Source: Luteimonas terricola
Lineage (GTDB): Bacteria; Pseudomonadota; Gammaproteobacteria; Xanthomonadales; Xanthomonadaceae
NCBI RefSeq assembly: GCF_004352845.1
Contig: NZ_SJRX01000006.1
Span: 62,001-126,000 of the forward strand
Reading direction: 5' to 3'
Length of the DNA stretch: 64,000 bases
Of the stretch, positions 50,393 to 61,800 are shown piece by piece; within the stretch, counting starts at the first letter, position 1; each line of letters begins with the position of its first letter. The notes under the pieces are model-generated. The model was not told the DNA's origin. It did not search any database and worked only from the letters and a program-made list of their open reading frames with translations. Both the position numbers and the translations under genes were made by a program.

Positions 50393-51265
50393 ATGACCAA
50401 TGCCCAGTTCGATTCCACCCGCGTCCTGCGCAAGGTGCGCGGCCGCGCGGCCTCCGACGGCGCCGGCGTGAAGCTGACGCGCGTGATCGGCGGCCCCGAC
50501 CTGCCCGACATGGATCCCTTCCTGCTGCTCGACGAGTTCGGCACCGATCGCGCCGAGGACTACCTCGCCGGCTTCCCGGACCATCCGCACCGCGGCTTCG
50601 AGACCGTCACCTACATGCTCGACGGACGCATGCGCCACCGCGACAACCACGGCAACGAGGGCCTGCTGGTTCCCGGCAGCGTGCAGTGGATGACCGCCGG
50701 CCGCGGCCTGGTGCACTCGGAAATGCCCGAACAGGAGGAGGGCCGCATGCGCGGCTTCCAGCTGTGGGTGAACCTGCCGGCCAGGGACAAGATGGTCGAG
50801 CCGCGCTACCAGGAGTTCGCGCCCGACCGGATCCCGCTGGTGCGGCCCGCCGACGGCGTCGAAGTGCGCGTGATCGCCGGCGAGGTCACCTCGGCTGACG
50901 GCACGCGCGTGCGCGGTCCGATCGACCAGCCGGCCACCTCCCCGCTGTACCTGGACGTGTCGCTGGCGCCGGGCGCGGCCTGGGAGCACAGGCTGCCGGA
51001 AGGCCAAAGCGCCTTCGCCTACATGTTCGAGGGCGGGGCCTGCCTGGGCTGCGGAGACGAGGCGCGCCAGCTTGCCAGCCACGAGCTCGGCATCCTCGGC
51101 GGCGGCGACCTGCTGCGCGTCGAGGCCGGCGAGGCCGGTGCGCGCCTGCTGCTGGTCTCGGGCCGCCCGCTGCGCGAGGCGGTGGTGCGCCACGGGCCCT
51201 TCGTGATGAACACGAAGCAGGAGATCATGCAGGCCTTTGTCGATTTCCAGGAAGGCCGCTTCTGA
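50393..51265 (+). CDS. Pirin family protein
   Basis: 290 aa from ATG 50393, with GAGGAA upstream; ATG 50366 would add nine residues. The pirin N-domain metal site is shown by FPDHPHRGFETVTYMLDG and GLVHSEMP, after DMDPFLLLDEFG. The C-domain (AFAYMFEGGACLGC...) completes the bicupin. Bacterial pirins include quercetinases and regulators of metabolic enzymes; the role here cannot be decided. Confidence 0.93.
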   Translation: MTNAQFDSTRVLRKVRGRAASDGAGVKLTRVIGGPDLPDMDPFLLLDEFGTDRAEDYLAGFPDHPHRGFETVTYMLDGRMRHRDNHGNEGLLVPGSVQWMTAGRGLVHSEMPEQEEGRMRGFQLWVNLPARDKMVEPRYQEFAPDRIPLVRPADGVEVRVIAGEVTSADGTRVRGPIDQPATSPLYLDVSLAPGAAWEHRLPEGQSAFAYMFEGGACLGCGDEARQLASHELGILGGGDLLRVEAGEAGARLLLVSGRPLREAVVRHGPFVMNTKQEIMQAFVDFQEGRF

Positions 51266-51292
51266 CGTTCGCGGTGCCCGGGCATCCGCAAT

Positions 51293-51330
51293 GAAGAAGG
51301 GCGGCGCTGATGCGCCGCCCTTCTTCGTTC
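51293..51330 (+). terminator. Terminator hairpin after pirin
   Basis: A perfect 15-bp stem (GAAGAAGGGCGGCGC, 51293-51307, with its complement at 51312-51326) around TGAT. A T-containing tail (GTTC) follows. It sits between pirin and a convergent gene and could work on both strands. Confidence 0.8.
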
Positions 51331-51405
51331 AATGGTGTCATCCCGCGCTGGTCAGCTGCCCGCCGCGGGCTCGCGGCCAAGCCAGCCGTAGATGCCTCCG
51401 CCGGC

Positions 51406-51852
51406 TCAGCGGATCGAGACCCGCACGTCGTCGAAGCGCAGCGATTCCGCCAGCGATATCGCCTGCGACAGTTCCTGCTCGCTGCGCCCGCGCAACGAGA
51501 TGTGGGCGACGTGGGCGCGGTCGAGCTCCACCAGGGTCTCGCGCACCTCGACCCCGACCATCCCGGAAAGCTCGCTGCGGTACCACCAGTTCTGGGTTCC
51601 GTCGATCAGGGTTTCCTGGGTGCGGTTGGCGCGGCGGGGACGAAATGGCGCCTCGGTGGTGATCATCACCGCCAGCACCTGGTGGCCGTCGCTGTCGCGG
51701 AGAGCCTTGCAGAAGGTGTATCCCGCGCCGTCGAGCTTCTCCCATGCCAGCTCGCTGCCGGCCGGAAGCGTCGGGCAATCGCTGCCCGACTGGGCGTGGA
51801 CGCCGCCTGCCGCAAGCAGCATGGCGATGGCCAGCGCAGTGGTCGCTTTCAT
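51406..51852 (-). CDS. Small exported protein of unknown function
   Basis: 148 aa with a signal peptide (ALAIAMLLAAGGVHAQ). The mature part contains two cysteines (SDCPTLPAG and YTFCKAL) that could form a disulfide, and ends with an amphipathic helix (EQELSQAISLAESLRF). The family was not recognised. GGGGG lies ahead of ATG 51852, followed by a run of A. The 105 bases upstream show no further gene. Confidence 0.7.
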   Translation of the reverse strand: MKATTALAIAMLLAAGGVHAQSGSDCPTLPAGSELAWEKLDGAGYTFCKALRDSDGHQVLAVMITTEAPFRPRRANRTQETLIDGTQNWWYRSELSGMVGVEVRETLVELDRAHVAHISLRGRSEQELSQAISLAESLRFDDVRVSIR

Positions 51853-51957
51853 TTTTTTCCCCCTGGACAGGCGCTGAACGAAGATGCGCCTTGCCCGATG
51901 CTGCTTTGTGCGTCGCGGAAAAGTCTGTGATGTTCGTCACGCTTTGTTGGGTTGCCT

Positions 51958-52692
51958 TCAGATTTCCGTGGAATTTGCCGCATCCAGGCGCGAAGCCAGC
52001 AGTTCCGCGAGCCGCGTCGGCTCGGGCAGGCGGTGGTCGCGGGTGAAGCGCATGACCAGGTCCGCGGCCGATGCCAGGGCCACGCGATGCCCGGGGGACA
52101 CCACCAGGGGCAGGCAGCCGGGCCGGCTGCGCAACAGCCAGCCAAGCTGCCGGCGCTCGCGGTTGCGCAATGCGGTGTAGGCGCCGCGGGTTTCGTGCGG
52201 CTCGGGGCCGGATCCGGTCAGGATGGCCCTTGCCACGCCGATGCAGGGCAGCCCGCTGGCGACCCCGAAATGGGCGGCGATCCCCAGGCCCTGCGGGTGC
52301 GCGATGCCATGGCCGTCGACGAAGGCCAGGTCGGGTGGCCGCGGCAGCGCCGCCAGCGCCGCCCGCAGCGCAGGCAGCGCGCGGAACGGGAGCAGTTCGG
52401 GCAGGTCGGACACGGGCGTGGGCAGGGAGACCGATTCGCTGGCCAGCACCTCGAGGGTCCCCGCGTCCAGGAGTATCGCGGTCGCGTGCACGACTGCGCC
52501 GTCATCGCTGAAGTCGGTGCGGAACCCGCCGATGGTGGCCAGGTCCCTGGGGAAGCGGTCGCGCAGCTCCAGCTGGCCGGCCAGCCGGGACCGCAGCAGG
52601 CGCGCCTGTTCCAGTGTTCCGTCCTGGTCGATGGGAGCGGCGCAGGCCGCGGGGCCGGGCCGGCCTGCAAGGGAAGGGGGTGGGAGGGGCAT
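51958..52692 (-). CDS. Endonuclease V homologue with altered active site
   Basis: 244 aa. Endonuclease V cuts near deoxyinosine in DNA. Family identity rests on LAFVDGHGIAHP, AAHFGVASGLPCIGVAR, PLVVSPGHRVALASA and HRLPEPTRLAELLAS. Set against the E. coli pattern, however, the first catalytic Asp (GADVGF) aligns with Arg58 in GGFRTDF, and the catalytic Glu (FREYPAL) aligns with Ala105 in FRALPAL; only Asp126 of VDGHG remains. The enzyme may be inactive or changed in function. It precedes murU by 27 bases. Confidence 0.82.
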   Translation of the reverse strand: MPLPPPSLAGRPGPAACAAPIDQDGTLEQARLLRSRLAGQLELRDRFPRDLATIGGFRTDFSDDGAVVHATAILLDAGTLEVLASESVSLPTPVSDLPELLPFRALPALRAALAALPRPPDLAFVDGHGIAHPQGLGIAAHFGVASGLPCIGVARAILTGSGPEPHETRGAYTALRNRERRQLGWLLRSRPGCLPLVVSPGHRVALASAADLVMRFTRDHRLPEPTRLAELLASRLDAANSTEI

Positions 52693-52719
52693 CGTGTGGC
52701 AGAGGATACGCCCCGCGCT

Positions 52720-54458
<1,739 letters not shown>

Positions 54459-54538
54459 GCGGTCTCCAGGCCGGCGGGGCGGCGGTGTGCACAGGGTAAA
54501 CTTCGCGCTGGTCCTTTAGACAGCGCAGGCCCCGCCAC

Positions 54539-55942
54539 ATGATCCAGCTGCAACCCGTGCTCCTGTCAGGCGGCTCCGGCACGCGCCTGTGGCCGCTGTC
54601 GCGCGAGGCCTATCCCAAGCAGTTCCTGGCGCTGGCCGGTGAGCACACCATGCTGCAGGACACCTGGCTGCGCGTGGCGCCGCTGGACGCGCTGGCGCCG
54701 ATCGTGGTCGCCAACGAGGAGCACCGCTTCCTGGCCGGCGAGCAGCTGCGCCAGGTGGGCGTGGAGGCCGCGGCGATCATGCTCGAACCGGTCGGTCGCA
54801 ACACCGCCCCGGCCATCGCCGCCGCGGCCCTGCAGGCCACCGCTGCCGGCGCCGACCCGCTGCTGCTGGTGCTGCCATCCGACCACGTCGTCCGCGACGC
54901 CGACGCGTTCCGTGCTGCCGTGCGCGAGGCGACGCCGGCGGCCGAGGGCGGCGCGCTGGTGACCTTCGGTATCGTCGCCGAGGCCCCGGAAACCGGCTTC
55001 GGCTACATCCAGGCCGGCCCGGGTGAGGGCGTGCGCGAGGTGCTGCGCTTCGTCGAGAAGCCCGACGCCGCCACCGCGCAGGGCTACCTCGATGCCGGCG
55101 GGTACTACTGGAACAGCGGCATGTTCCTGTTCCGCGCGTCGCGCTACCTCGAGGAGCTCGGCCGCTTCCGTCCGGAGATGCTGGATGCCGTGCGCAAGGC
55201 CTTCGAAAGCGCCGCGCGCGACGGCGACTTCGTCCGCCTGGACCGGGACGCCTTCGCCACCGCGCCATCGGATTCGATCGACTACGCGGTGATGGAGCGG
55301 ACCGATCGCGCGATGGTGCTGCCGGTGGACATCGGCTGGAACGACGTCGGCTCCTGGTCGGCGCTGTGGGCGGTGAGCCCGCAGGACGCCGACGGCAACG
55401 CCCACCACGGCGAGGTGATCGCCGTCGACAGCCGCGGCAGCTATGTCTGGTCGCGGCGCATGGTGGCCCTGGTCGGCGTCGAGGATCTGGTGGTGGTGGA
55501 GACCGATGACGCGGTGCTGGTCGCGAAGAAGGACCGCGTGCAGCAGGTCAAGGAAGTGGTCGCCCGGCTGAAGGCCGACGACCGCAGCCATGCCGTGCTC
55601 CACCGCGAGGTGCATCGTCCCTGGGGCAGCTACGACTCGATCGACCAGGACGAGGGCTTCCAGGTCAAGCGCATCAAGGTCAAGCCCGGCGGTCGCCTGT
55701 CGCTGCAGTCGCACAAGTGCCGCGCCGAGCACTGGATCGTGGTCCGCGGCACCGCGCGCGTGACCCGCGACAACGACGTGTTCGAGCTGCACGCGAACCA
55801 GTCGACCTACATCCCGCTGGGCGCGAAGCACCGGCTGGAGAATCCCGGCACCGAAGTGCTGGAACTGATCGAAGTGCAGTCGGGCGACTACCTCGGCGAA
55901 GACGACATCGTCCGCTACGAGGACGTGTACGGCCGTTCATGA
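54539..55942 (+). CDS. xanB: Mannose-1-phosphate guanylyltransferase / mannose-6-phosphate isomerase
   Basis: 467 aa, the bifunctional type II enzyme. The N-terminal guanylyltransferase has [20 protein letters not shown] and FVEKPD; the C-terminal cupin isomerase has [19 protein letters not shown] and [12 protein letters not shown]. It supplies GDP-mannose for exopolysaccharide or LPS. Its stop overlaps cysD (ATGA), which is an unusual partner. Confidence 0.96.
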   Translation: MIQLQPVLLSGGSGTRLWPLSREAYPKQFLALAGEHTMLQDTWLRVAPLDALAPIVVANEEHRFLAGEQLRQVGVEAAAIMLEPVGRNTAPAIAAAALQATAAGADPLLLVLPSDHVVRDADAFRAAVREATPAAEGGALVTFGIVAEAPETGFGYIQAGPGEGVREVLRFVEKPDAATAQGYLDAGGYYWNSGMFLFRASRYLEELGRFRPEMLDAVRKAFESAARDGDFVRLDRDAFATAPSDSIDYAVMERTDRAMVLPVDIGWNDVGSWSALWAVSPQDADGNAHHGEVIAVDSRGSYVWSRRMVALVGVEDLVVVETDDAVLVAKKDRVQQVKEVVARLKADDRSHAVLHREVHRPWGSYDSIDQDEGFQVKRIKVKPGGRLSLQSHKCRAEHWIVVRGTARVTRDNDVFELHANQSTYIPLGAKHRLENPGTEVLELIEVQSGDYLGEDDIVRYEDVYGRS

Positions 55943-56853
55943 GCGGCGTTGGCGCGATCGATCGCCAGCTGGATCGCCTCGAGGCGGAAAGCCTGCACAT
56001 CCTGCGCGAGGTTGCGGGCCAGTGCCGCAGCCCGGTGATGCTGTATTCCATCGGCAAGGACAGCTCGGTGCTGCTGCACCTGTTGCTGAAGGCCTTCGCG
56101 CCCGCGCGGCCGACGGTCCCGCTGCTGCACGTCGACACCACCTGGAAGTTCAGGGAGATGATCGCGTTCCGTGACCGGCGCGCGGCGGAGACCGGCGTGG
56201 ACCTGCGCGTGCACGTGAACCCGGACGGCGTGCGCGAGGGCATCGGCCCGCAGAGCCATGGTGCCAGCCGCCACACCGAGGTGATGAAGACGCTGGCGCT
56301 GAAGCAGGCGATCGCCGCCGGTGGCTACGACGCCGCGATCGGCGGTGCGCGTCGCGACGAAGAGAAATCGCGCGCCAAGGAGCGCGTGTTCTCGTTCCGC
56401 GACGCCCACCAGCGCTGGGATCCGCGCCGCCAGCGCCCGGAGCTGTGGAACCTGTACAACGCGCGCGTGAATGCCGGCGAGAGCATGCGCGTGTTCCCGC
56501 TGTCGAACTGGACCGAGCTCGATGTCTGGCGCTACATCCGCCGCGAGGGCATCCCGGTGGTGCCGCTGTACTTCGCCGCGCCGCGCCCGGTGGTCGAGCG
56601 CGAAGGATCGCTGGTGATGGTCGACGACGAACGCTTCCAGCTGCGGCCCGGCGAAACGCCGACGATGCGCCGGGTGCGCTTCCGCACCCTGGGCTGCTAT
56701 CCGCTGACCGGCGCGGTGGAGTCGGAGGCCACCGACCTCGATGCGATCATCGCCGAGATGGAAGCGGGCACGCAGTCCGAGCGCGCCGGCCGCCTGATCG
56801 ACCACGCCGTGGGAGATTCCATGGAGAGGAAGAAGCGCGAGGGTTATTTCTGA
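55939..56853 (+). CDS. cysD: Sulfate adenylyltransferase small subunit
   Basis: 304 aa. PP-loop ATP pyrophosphatase: [66 protein letters not shown] and the end ERKKREGYF. It makes APS with CysN. It is coupled to xanB upstream and overlaps cysNC by one base downstream. Confidence 0.97.
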   Translation: MSGVGAIDRQLDRLEAESLHILREVAGQCRSPVMLYSIGKDSSVLLHLLLKAFAPARPTVPLLHVDTTWKFREMIAFRDRRAAETGVDLRVHVNPDGVREGIGPQSHGASRHTEVMKTLALKQAIAAGGYDAAIGGARRDEEKSRAKERVFSFRDAHQRWDPRRQRPELWNLYNARVNAGESMRVFPLSNWTELDVWRYIRREGIPVVPLYFAAPRPVVEREGSLVMVDDERFQLRPGETPTMRRVRFRTLGCYPLTGAVESEATDLDAIIAEMEAGTQSERAGRLIDHAVGDSMERKKREGYF

Positions 56854-58682
56854 TGGCGCGCGACTTCCTGCGCGTCGTCGCCTGCGGCAGCGTCGACGAC
56901 GGCAAGAGCACCCTGATCGGACGCCTGCTGGCCGAAGCCGGGCGCGTGCCCGACGACGAGCGCGCGGCGTTGGCCAAGGCCAGCGTCGTGCACGGCACCC
57001 GCGGCGAGGACATCGATTACGCCCTGCTGCTCGACGGTCTCGAGGCCGAGCGCGAGCAGGGCATCACCATCGACGTCGCCTGGCGCCACCTGGACACGCC
57101 GCGGCGCCGCTTCCTGATCGCCGACTGCCCGGGGCACGTGCAGTACACGCGCAACATGGCCACCGGCGCGTCAGTGGCGGACCTTGCGATCGTGCTGGTC
57201 GATGCCACTCGCGGGTTACTGCCGCAGACGTTCCGCCACACCGCGATCGCCGCCATGTTCGGCGTGCGCCACGTACTGCTGGCGGTGAACAAGATGGATC
57301 GCACGGGATACGACCGGGCCATCTTCGACGCCATTGCCGGTGCCTACCGCGAGCATGCCGCGAAGCTCGGCATCGCCGACGCCACGGCGATCCCGCTTGC
57401 CGCGGCGACGGGCGACAACGTCACCACGCCTTCGGGCGCGATGGACTGGTACAGCGGCCCCACCGTGCTCGGGCACCTGGAATCGGTACGGGTCGAAACC
57501 CGCGATGCCGAGCTGCCGGTGCGGCTGCCGGTGCAGCTGGTGCTGCGCAACGGCGACGCGGGGCGCTGGCTGGCCGGCACCCTGGCCTCGGGCACCCTGC
57601 GCGTGGGCGATGCGCTGCGCGTCGAGCCCGACGGCGTGGCCGCCACCGTCGCCGGCCTGCGCCTTGCCGGTGAGGAAGCACGCGAAGTGCGCGCCGGAAG
57701 CGCCGTCTCCGTGCGCCTGGCCGAAGACGTCGATGCCGCGCGCGGCGACGTGCTGGCCGCGGCCGGTGCGCCGCTGGCGGCGACCGACCAGTTCGTCGCC
57801 GACCTGCTGTGGTTCGACGAGGCCGCGCTGCTTCCCGGGCGGCGCTACCAGCTGCAGGCGGGCACCCGCGTGGTCGGCGCGCGCGTGGGCGAGATCAAGC
57901 ACCTGCTCGATCCCGAAACCCTGCAGCCGCTGGCGGCCAAGCGCCTGCAGGCCAACGACATCGGCGAGGTCGCCCTGGCGCTCGACGCGCCGATCCCGTA
58001 CGCGCACTACGCCGACGAGCCCGCGATGGGCAGCTTCGTGCTGGTCGACCTGCTCAGCCGCACGACCGTCGGCGCGGGCATGATCCGCCACGGCCTGCGC
58101 CGCGCCGACAACATCCACTGGCAGGCGCTGGACGTCGACCGCGACGTGCGCGCCGCGCTCAAGGGCCAGCGCCCGCGCTGCGTCTGGTTCACCGGCCTGT
58201 CCGGCGCCGGCAAGTCGACCATCGCCAACCTGGTCGAGCGCGGCCTGGTCGCGCGCGGCTGCCACACCTACCTGCTCGACGGCGACAACGTCCGCCACGG
58301 CCTCAACCGCGACCTCGGCTTCACCGAAGAGGACCGCGTCGAGAACATGCGCCGCGTCGCCCACGTCGCGCGGCTGATGACCGACGCCGGCCTGATCGTG
58401 CTGGTGAGCTTCATCTCCCCGTTCCGCGCCGAGCGCGCATCGGCGCGCGCGCTGTTCGCCGACGGCGACTTCATCGAGGTCTTCGTCGACACCCCGCTGG
58501 CCGAGGCCGAGCGCCGCGACGCCAAGGGCCTCTACGCCAAGGCGCGCCGTGGCGAGCTTCCGAACTTCACCGGCATCGACTCGCCCTATGAGCCGCCTGG
58601 GTCGCCGGAACTGGTGCTGGACACGATGTCGGCGACGCCCGAGGCGCTTGCGGAACAGGTCGTCTCCCTGCTTCGCGCCTGA
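56853..58682 (+). CDS. cysN: Bifunctional sulfate adenylyltransferase large subunit / APS kinase
   Basis: 609 aa, a CysN-CysC fusion. The GTPase part has GSVDDGKSTLIGRLL, DCPGHVQYTRNM and NKMD, followed by beta-barrels. The C-terminal APS kinase (from about 440) has FTGLSGAGKSTIANL and LLDGDNVRHGLNRDLGF, RAERASARALF and YEPP. Together with CysD it yields PAPS. The cysH, cysI, cysJ and cysG genes of assimilatory reduction are absent here. Confidence 0.96.
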   Translation: MARDFLRVVACGSVDDGKSTLIGRLLAEAGRVPDDERAALAKASVVHGTRGEDIDYALLLDGLEAEREQGITIDVAWRHLDTPRRRFLIADCPGHVQYTRNMATGASVADLAIVLVDATRGLLPQTFRHTAIAAMFGVRHVLLAVNKMDRTGYDRAIFDAIAGAYREHAAKLGIADATAIPLAAATGDNVTTPSGAMDWYSGPTVLGHLESVRVETRDAELPVRLPVQLVLRNGDAGRWLAGTLASGTLRVGDALRVEPDGVAATVAGLRLAGEEAREVRAGSAVSVRLAEDVDAARGDVLAAAGAPLAATDQFVADLLWFDEAALLPGRRYQLQAGTRVVGARVGEIKHLLDPETLQPLAAKRLQANDIGEVALALDAPIPYAHYADEPAMGSFVLVDLLSRTTVGAGMIRHGLRRADNIHWQALDVDRDVRAALKGQRPRCVWFTGLSGAGKSTIANLVERGLVARGCHTYLLDGDNVRHGLNRDLGFTEEDRVENMRRVAHVARLMTDAGLIVLVSFISPFRAERASARALFADGDFIEVFVDTPLAEAERRDAKGLYAKARRGELPNFTGIDSPYEPPGSPELVLDTMSATPEALAEQVVSLLRA

Positions 58683-58869
58683 TTGTCCGGGACGCGCTAC
58701 GGCGTTGGCGGTTCTCCAACCAGGTGATAGACGCAACTCCGCCGATACACGGGCAGCCTTGCATTTCCCCCAACCCGGTGGTAACACACCCCCATGCGCC
58801 CGGCGGAGTCCGATCAGGCGCCACCAGTCCAAGGACCTTGGCCCGCAACGGGCCGGACGGGAGGGGGTA

Positions 58870-61800
58870 ATGGCAGTGCGCATGGTTGCGGCCGCGGTGC
58901 TGTGGCTGCTGGGAAGCATGGGAGTCGCGCAGGCACAGAACTACGGCCTGCACCAGAAGTCGCTGGAACGGATCAACGCCGCGCAGGCTGTCGCGCCATT
59001 GAGCGTGGACACTGCCTTCGGCGAGCAGGTCAGCCACTACAACGGCAGCGTGCAGTTCGCCAACGTCGACATTTCCATCCCGGGCAACACCTCGATTCCC
59101 GTCGAACTGCGCCGCCGTTTTGCGGTGCAGGGCCACAAGGGCCCCTCGGGCCTGCTGGGCGGCATGGGCGAGTGGGACATCGACCTGCCGCACCTGAAGG
59201 GCACCTTTTCCTCGGCCGCGGGCTGGAAGGTCGGGCCGTCAAACTCCGTCCAGCGCTGCAGCACCACCAGCGCACCGCAGGACACGCCGCTGTTCCAGTC
59301 GCACGACTATTGGGACGGCTACCACCTGCACGTGCCCGGGGCGGTCGACGAGATGCTGCTGCACACCCCCAGCAGCCTGATCCCGGCGCCTGGCAGCGGC
59401 AGCTACCCGTGGATCACCAAGGGCATGTGGCGGATCAGCTGCAAGGCCTCCACCAAGAACGACTATGGCGGCGAAGGCTTCATCGCCCATTCGCCCGACG
59501 GCCTGAAGTACCACCTCGACTGGGTGGTGACACGCGCCTACCCCTCGGCGAAGTCTGGCTGGACTTCGGGTCCGGGGTCTTCGATTTCCCGCAGCGTGGT
59601 GTACTTCCTGGTGTCGCGCGTGGAGGACCGCTTCGGCAACTGGGTCGACTACACATACTCCGGCGACAAACTCACCGGGATCAGCTCCAACGACTTGCGC
59701 CAGATCAGCCTGACCTGGAGCGGCGCCAACGTGGTCACGGCGACCTCGAGCGTGGGGACCTGGAGCTATACCTATGCAAGCGGGCGGCTGTCACAGGTCA
59801 CGCAGCCCGATGCAAGCAAATGGACCTACACGCCCACTGGCAATCTCGTGATCGAGACCACCGATCCCGAACCGATCGACGATCCGTTCAACAACTGCCT
59901 GGAAGGCATCGTCGACTGGACCGGCAATTTCGCCTACGGCGTGACCGCGCCCTCGGGCGCCAAGGCGCAATATGCCTTCACCATCCTGAAACACTATCGC
60001 CACAACGTCCCGAAGATCTGCGTCAAGCCCACAACCACGTACCAGTACCTGGAGATCCCGAACAGCACGCTGAACTTTACCGTGAGCCAGAAGACGGTGA
60101 CAGGGCCGGGATTGCCCACGATGACGTGGGCGTACAGCTACGACACCGGACACAGCCTCGGCTTTGCCGACATGTGCGCCTCCAACCCCCTGATCTGCCC
60201 GCCCATGAAGGGAAACATCGTCACCGGCCCGGGTGGCACCTGGACGCGCTACTCCTACGGCATGCTCTACGGGGTCAACGAAGGCCAACTGCTGAAGGTC
60301 GAGCAGGGCGGTGGTCCCTCGGCGATCCTGCGCACGCAGGTCAACACCCACGTCGCGAATGCCGAGGCGGCAGGCCAGAATTTCCCGGCCAGCGTGGGCA
60401 TCAACCCACTGGGCTACTCCGACCAGCTCTCGAGCAACTGGCTGCGCCCGTTGCGGCAATCGGTGACCACGCAGCAGGGGGTGAACTTCACCTGGCAGGC
60501 CGGCAGCGCGTGCTCGGGCAAGCTCTGCTTCGACGCCTTCGCGCGCCCCACACAGGTGACAAAGTCCAGCACGGTGACGGGTAACCCCACACGCACCGAG
60601 CAGACCAGCTACCACGACAACACCAGCCTCTGGGCGCTGGGTCAGGTGGCGCAGGTGAAGTGCGTGGCACCGACCACCGCGCTGCCGGCGGGCTGCGGGT
60701 CCGCGGGGGTGGTGATGTCGGAGACGAGCTACCAGGCCGCCTTCGCGCTGCCGCTGGTGAGCAAGCGCTTCGGCAAGACCATGCAGACGCTGGGGTGGGA
60801 CACTACCTCGACGGTCGCCAGCGGCAAGCGTGGCACGGTGAAGACCGTTGCCGACGGCAAGGGCAACACCATCACCCTGAGCAGCTGGAAGCGCGGCATT
60901 CCGCAGTCGATCAAGTATCCCGCTACGCCTGAGGCGCCCACGGGAGCCACGCAGTCGGCAGTGGTCAGCAACGCCGGCTGGATCACCTCGGTTACCGACG
61001 AGAACAGCTTTGTCACCGGCTACACCTATGACGCCATGGGCCGACTGGCGGGCATCGTGTACCCGACCGGCGACAGCACGGCCTGGAACACCACCACCCA
61101 GGCCTTCCAGCAGGTGACCAGTGCCGAATACGGCATCCCGGCCGGTCACTGGCGCCAGACCGTCAGCACCGGCAATGGCCGCAAGGTCACGTACTTCGAC
61201 GGCCTGTGGCGGCCGCTGGTCACGCGCGAGTACGACACCGCCAACGAGGCGGGCACCCAGCGCTTCCAGCGCTTCACCTACGACCATGCCGGGCGCACCA
61301 CGTTCGCGTCCTATCCGGCCACGGTGCACAACCCCACAACGGGCAGCTGGAACGAGTACGACACCCTGGGCCGACCCACTTCAGCCTCGCAGGACAGCGA
61401 ACTCGGCCTGCTGACGACAATGACGACCTACCTCACCGGGTTCCAGACCCGGGTGACCAGCCCGAAGCTTTACCAGACCACCATGCGCTTCCTGGCGTGG
61501 GACCAACCGACAAGCGACTTCCCGGTCCAGGTCACGCATCCCGAAGGTGCCTTCACCCACATCACCCGCGACGTGTTCGGCAAGCCCACCGTTCTCAGGC
61601 GCAGCAACAACAGCAGCCCGACCGGCGGCACGGTCGCGCTCAACCGCAGCTATACCTACAACGCCCACCAGGAGCTGTGCCGCAGCGTGGAGCCGGAGAC
61701 TGGCGCCACGCTGATGGGCTATGACCTGGCCGGCAACCTCAGCTGGTCGGCCGCGGGCCTGCCGGCGGCCACCGCCTGCCATGCCACGGGCGAACACGCG

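Noticed and set aside
58828-58856. Palindromes CCAAGGACCTTGG and GGCCC...GGGCC before the RHS gene, as another repeat copy
   Set aside because: Only the CCAAGG...CCTTGG part recalls the family arms; the AAGGAGGAGG core and ends are absent, so similarity is likely chance.
58794-60584. Second plus-strand frame over the start of the RHS gene
   Set aside because: Low-complexity Arg/Gly/Pro translation; the RHS frame has signal peptide and YD repeats.
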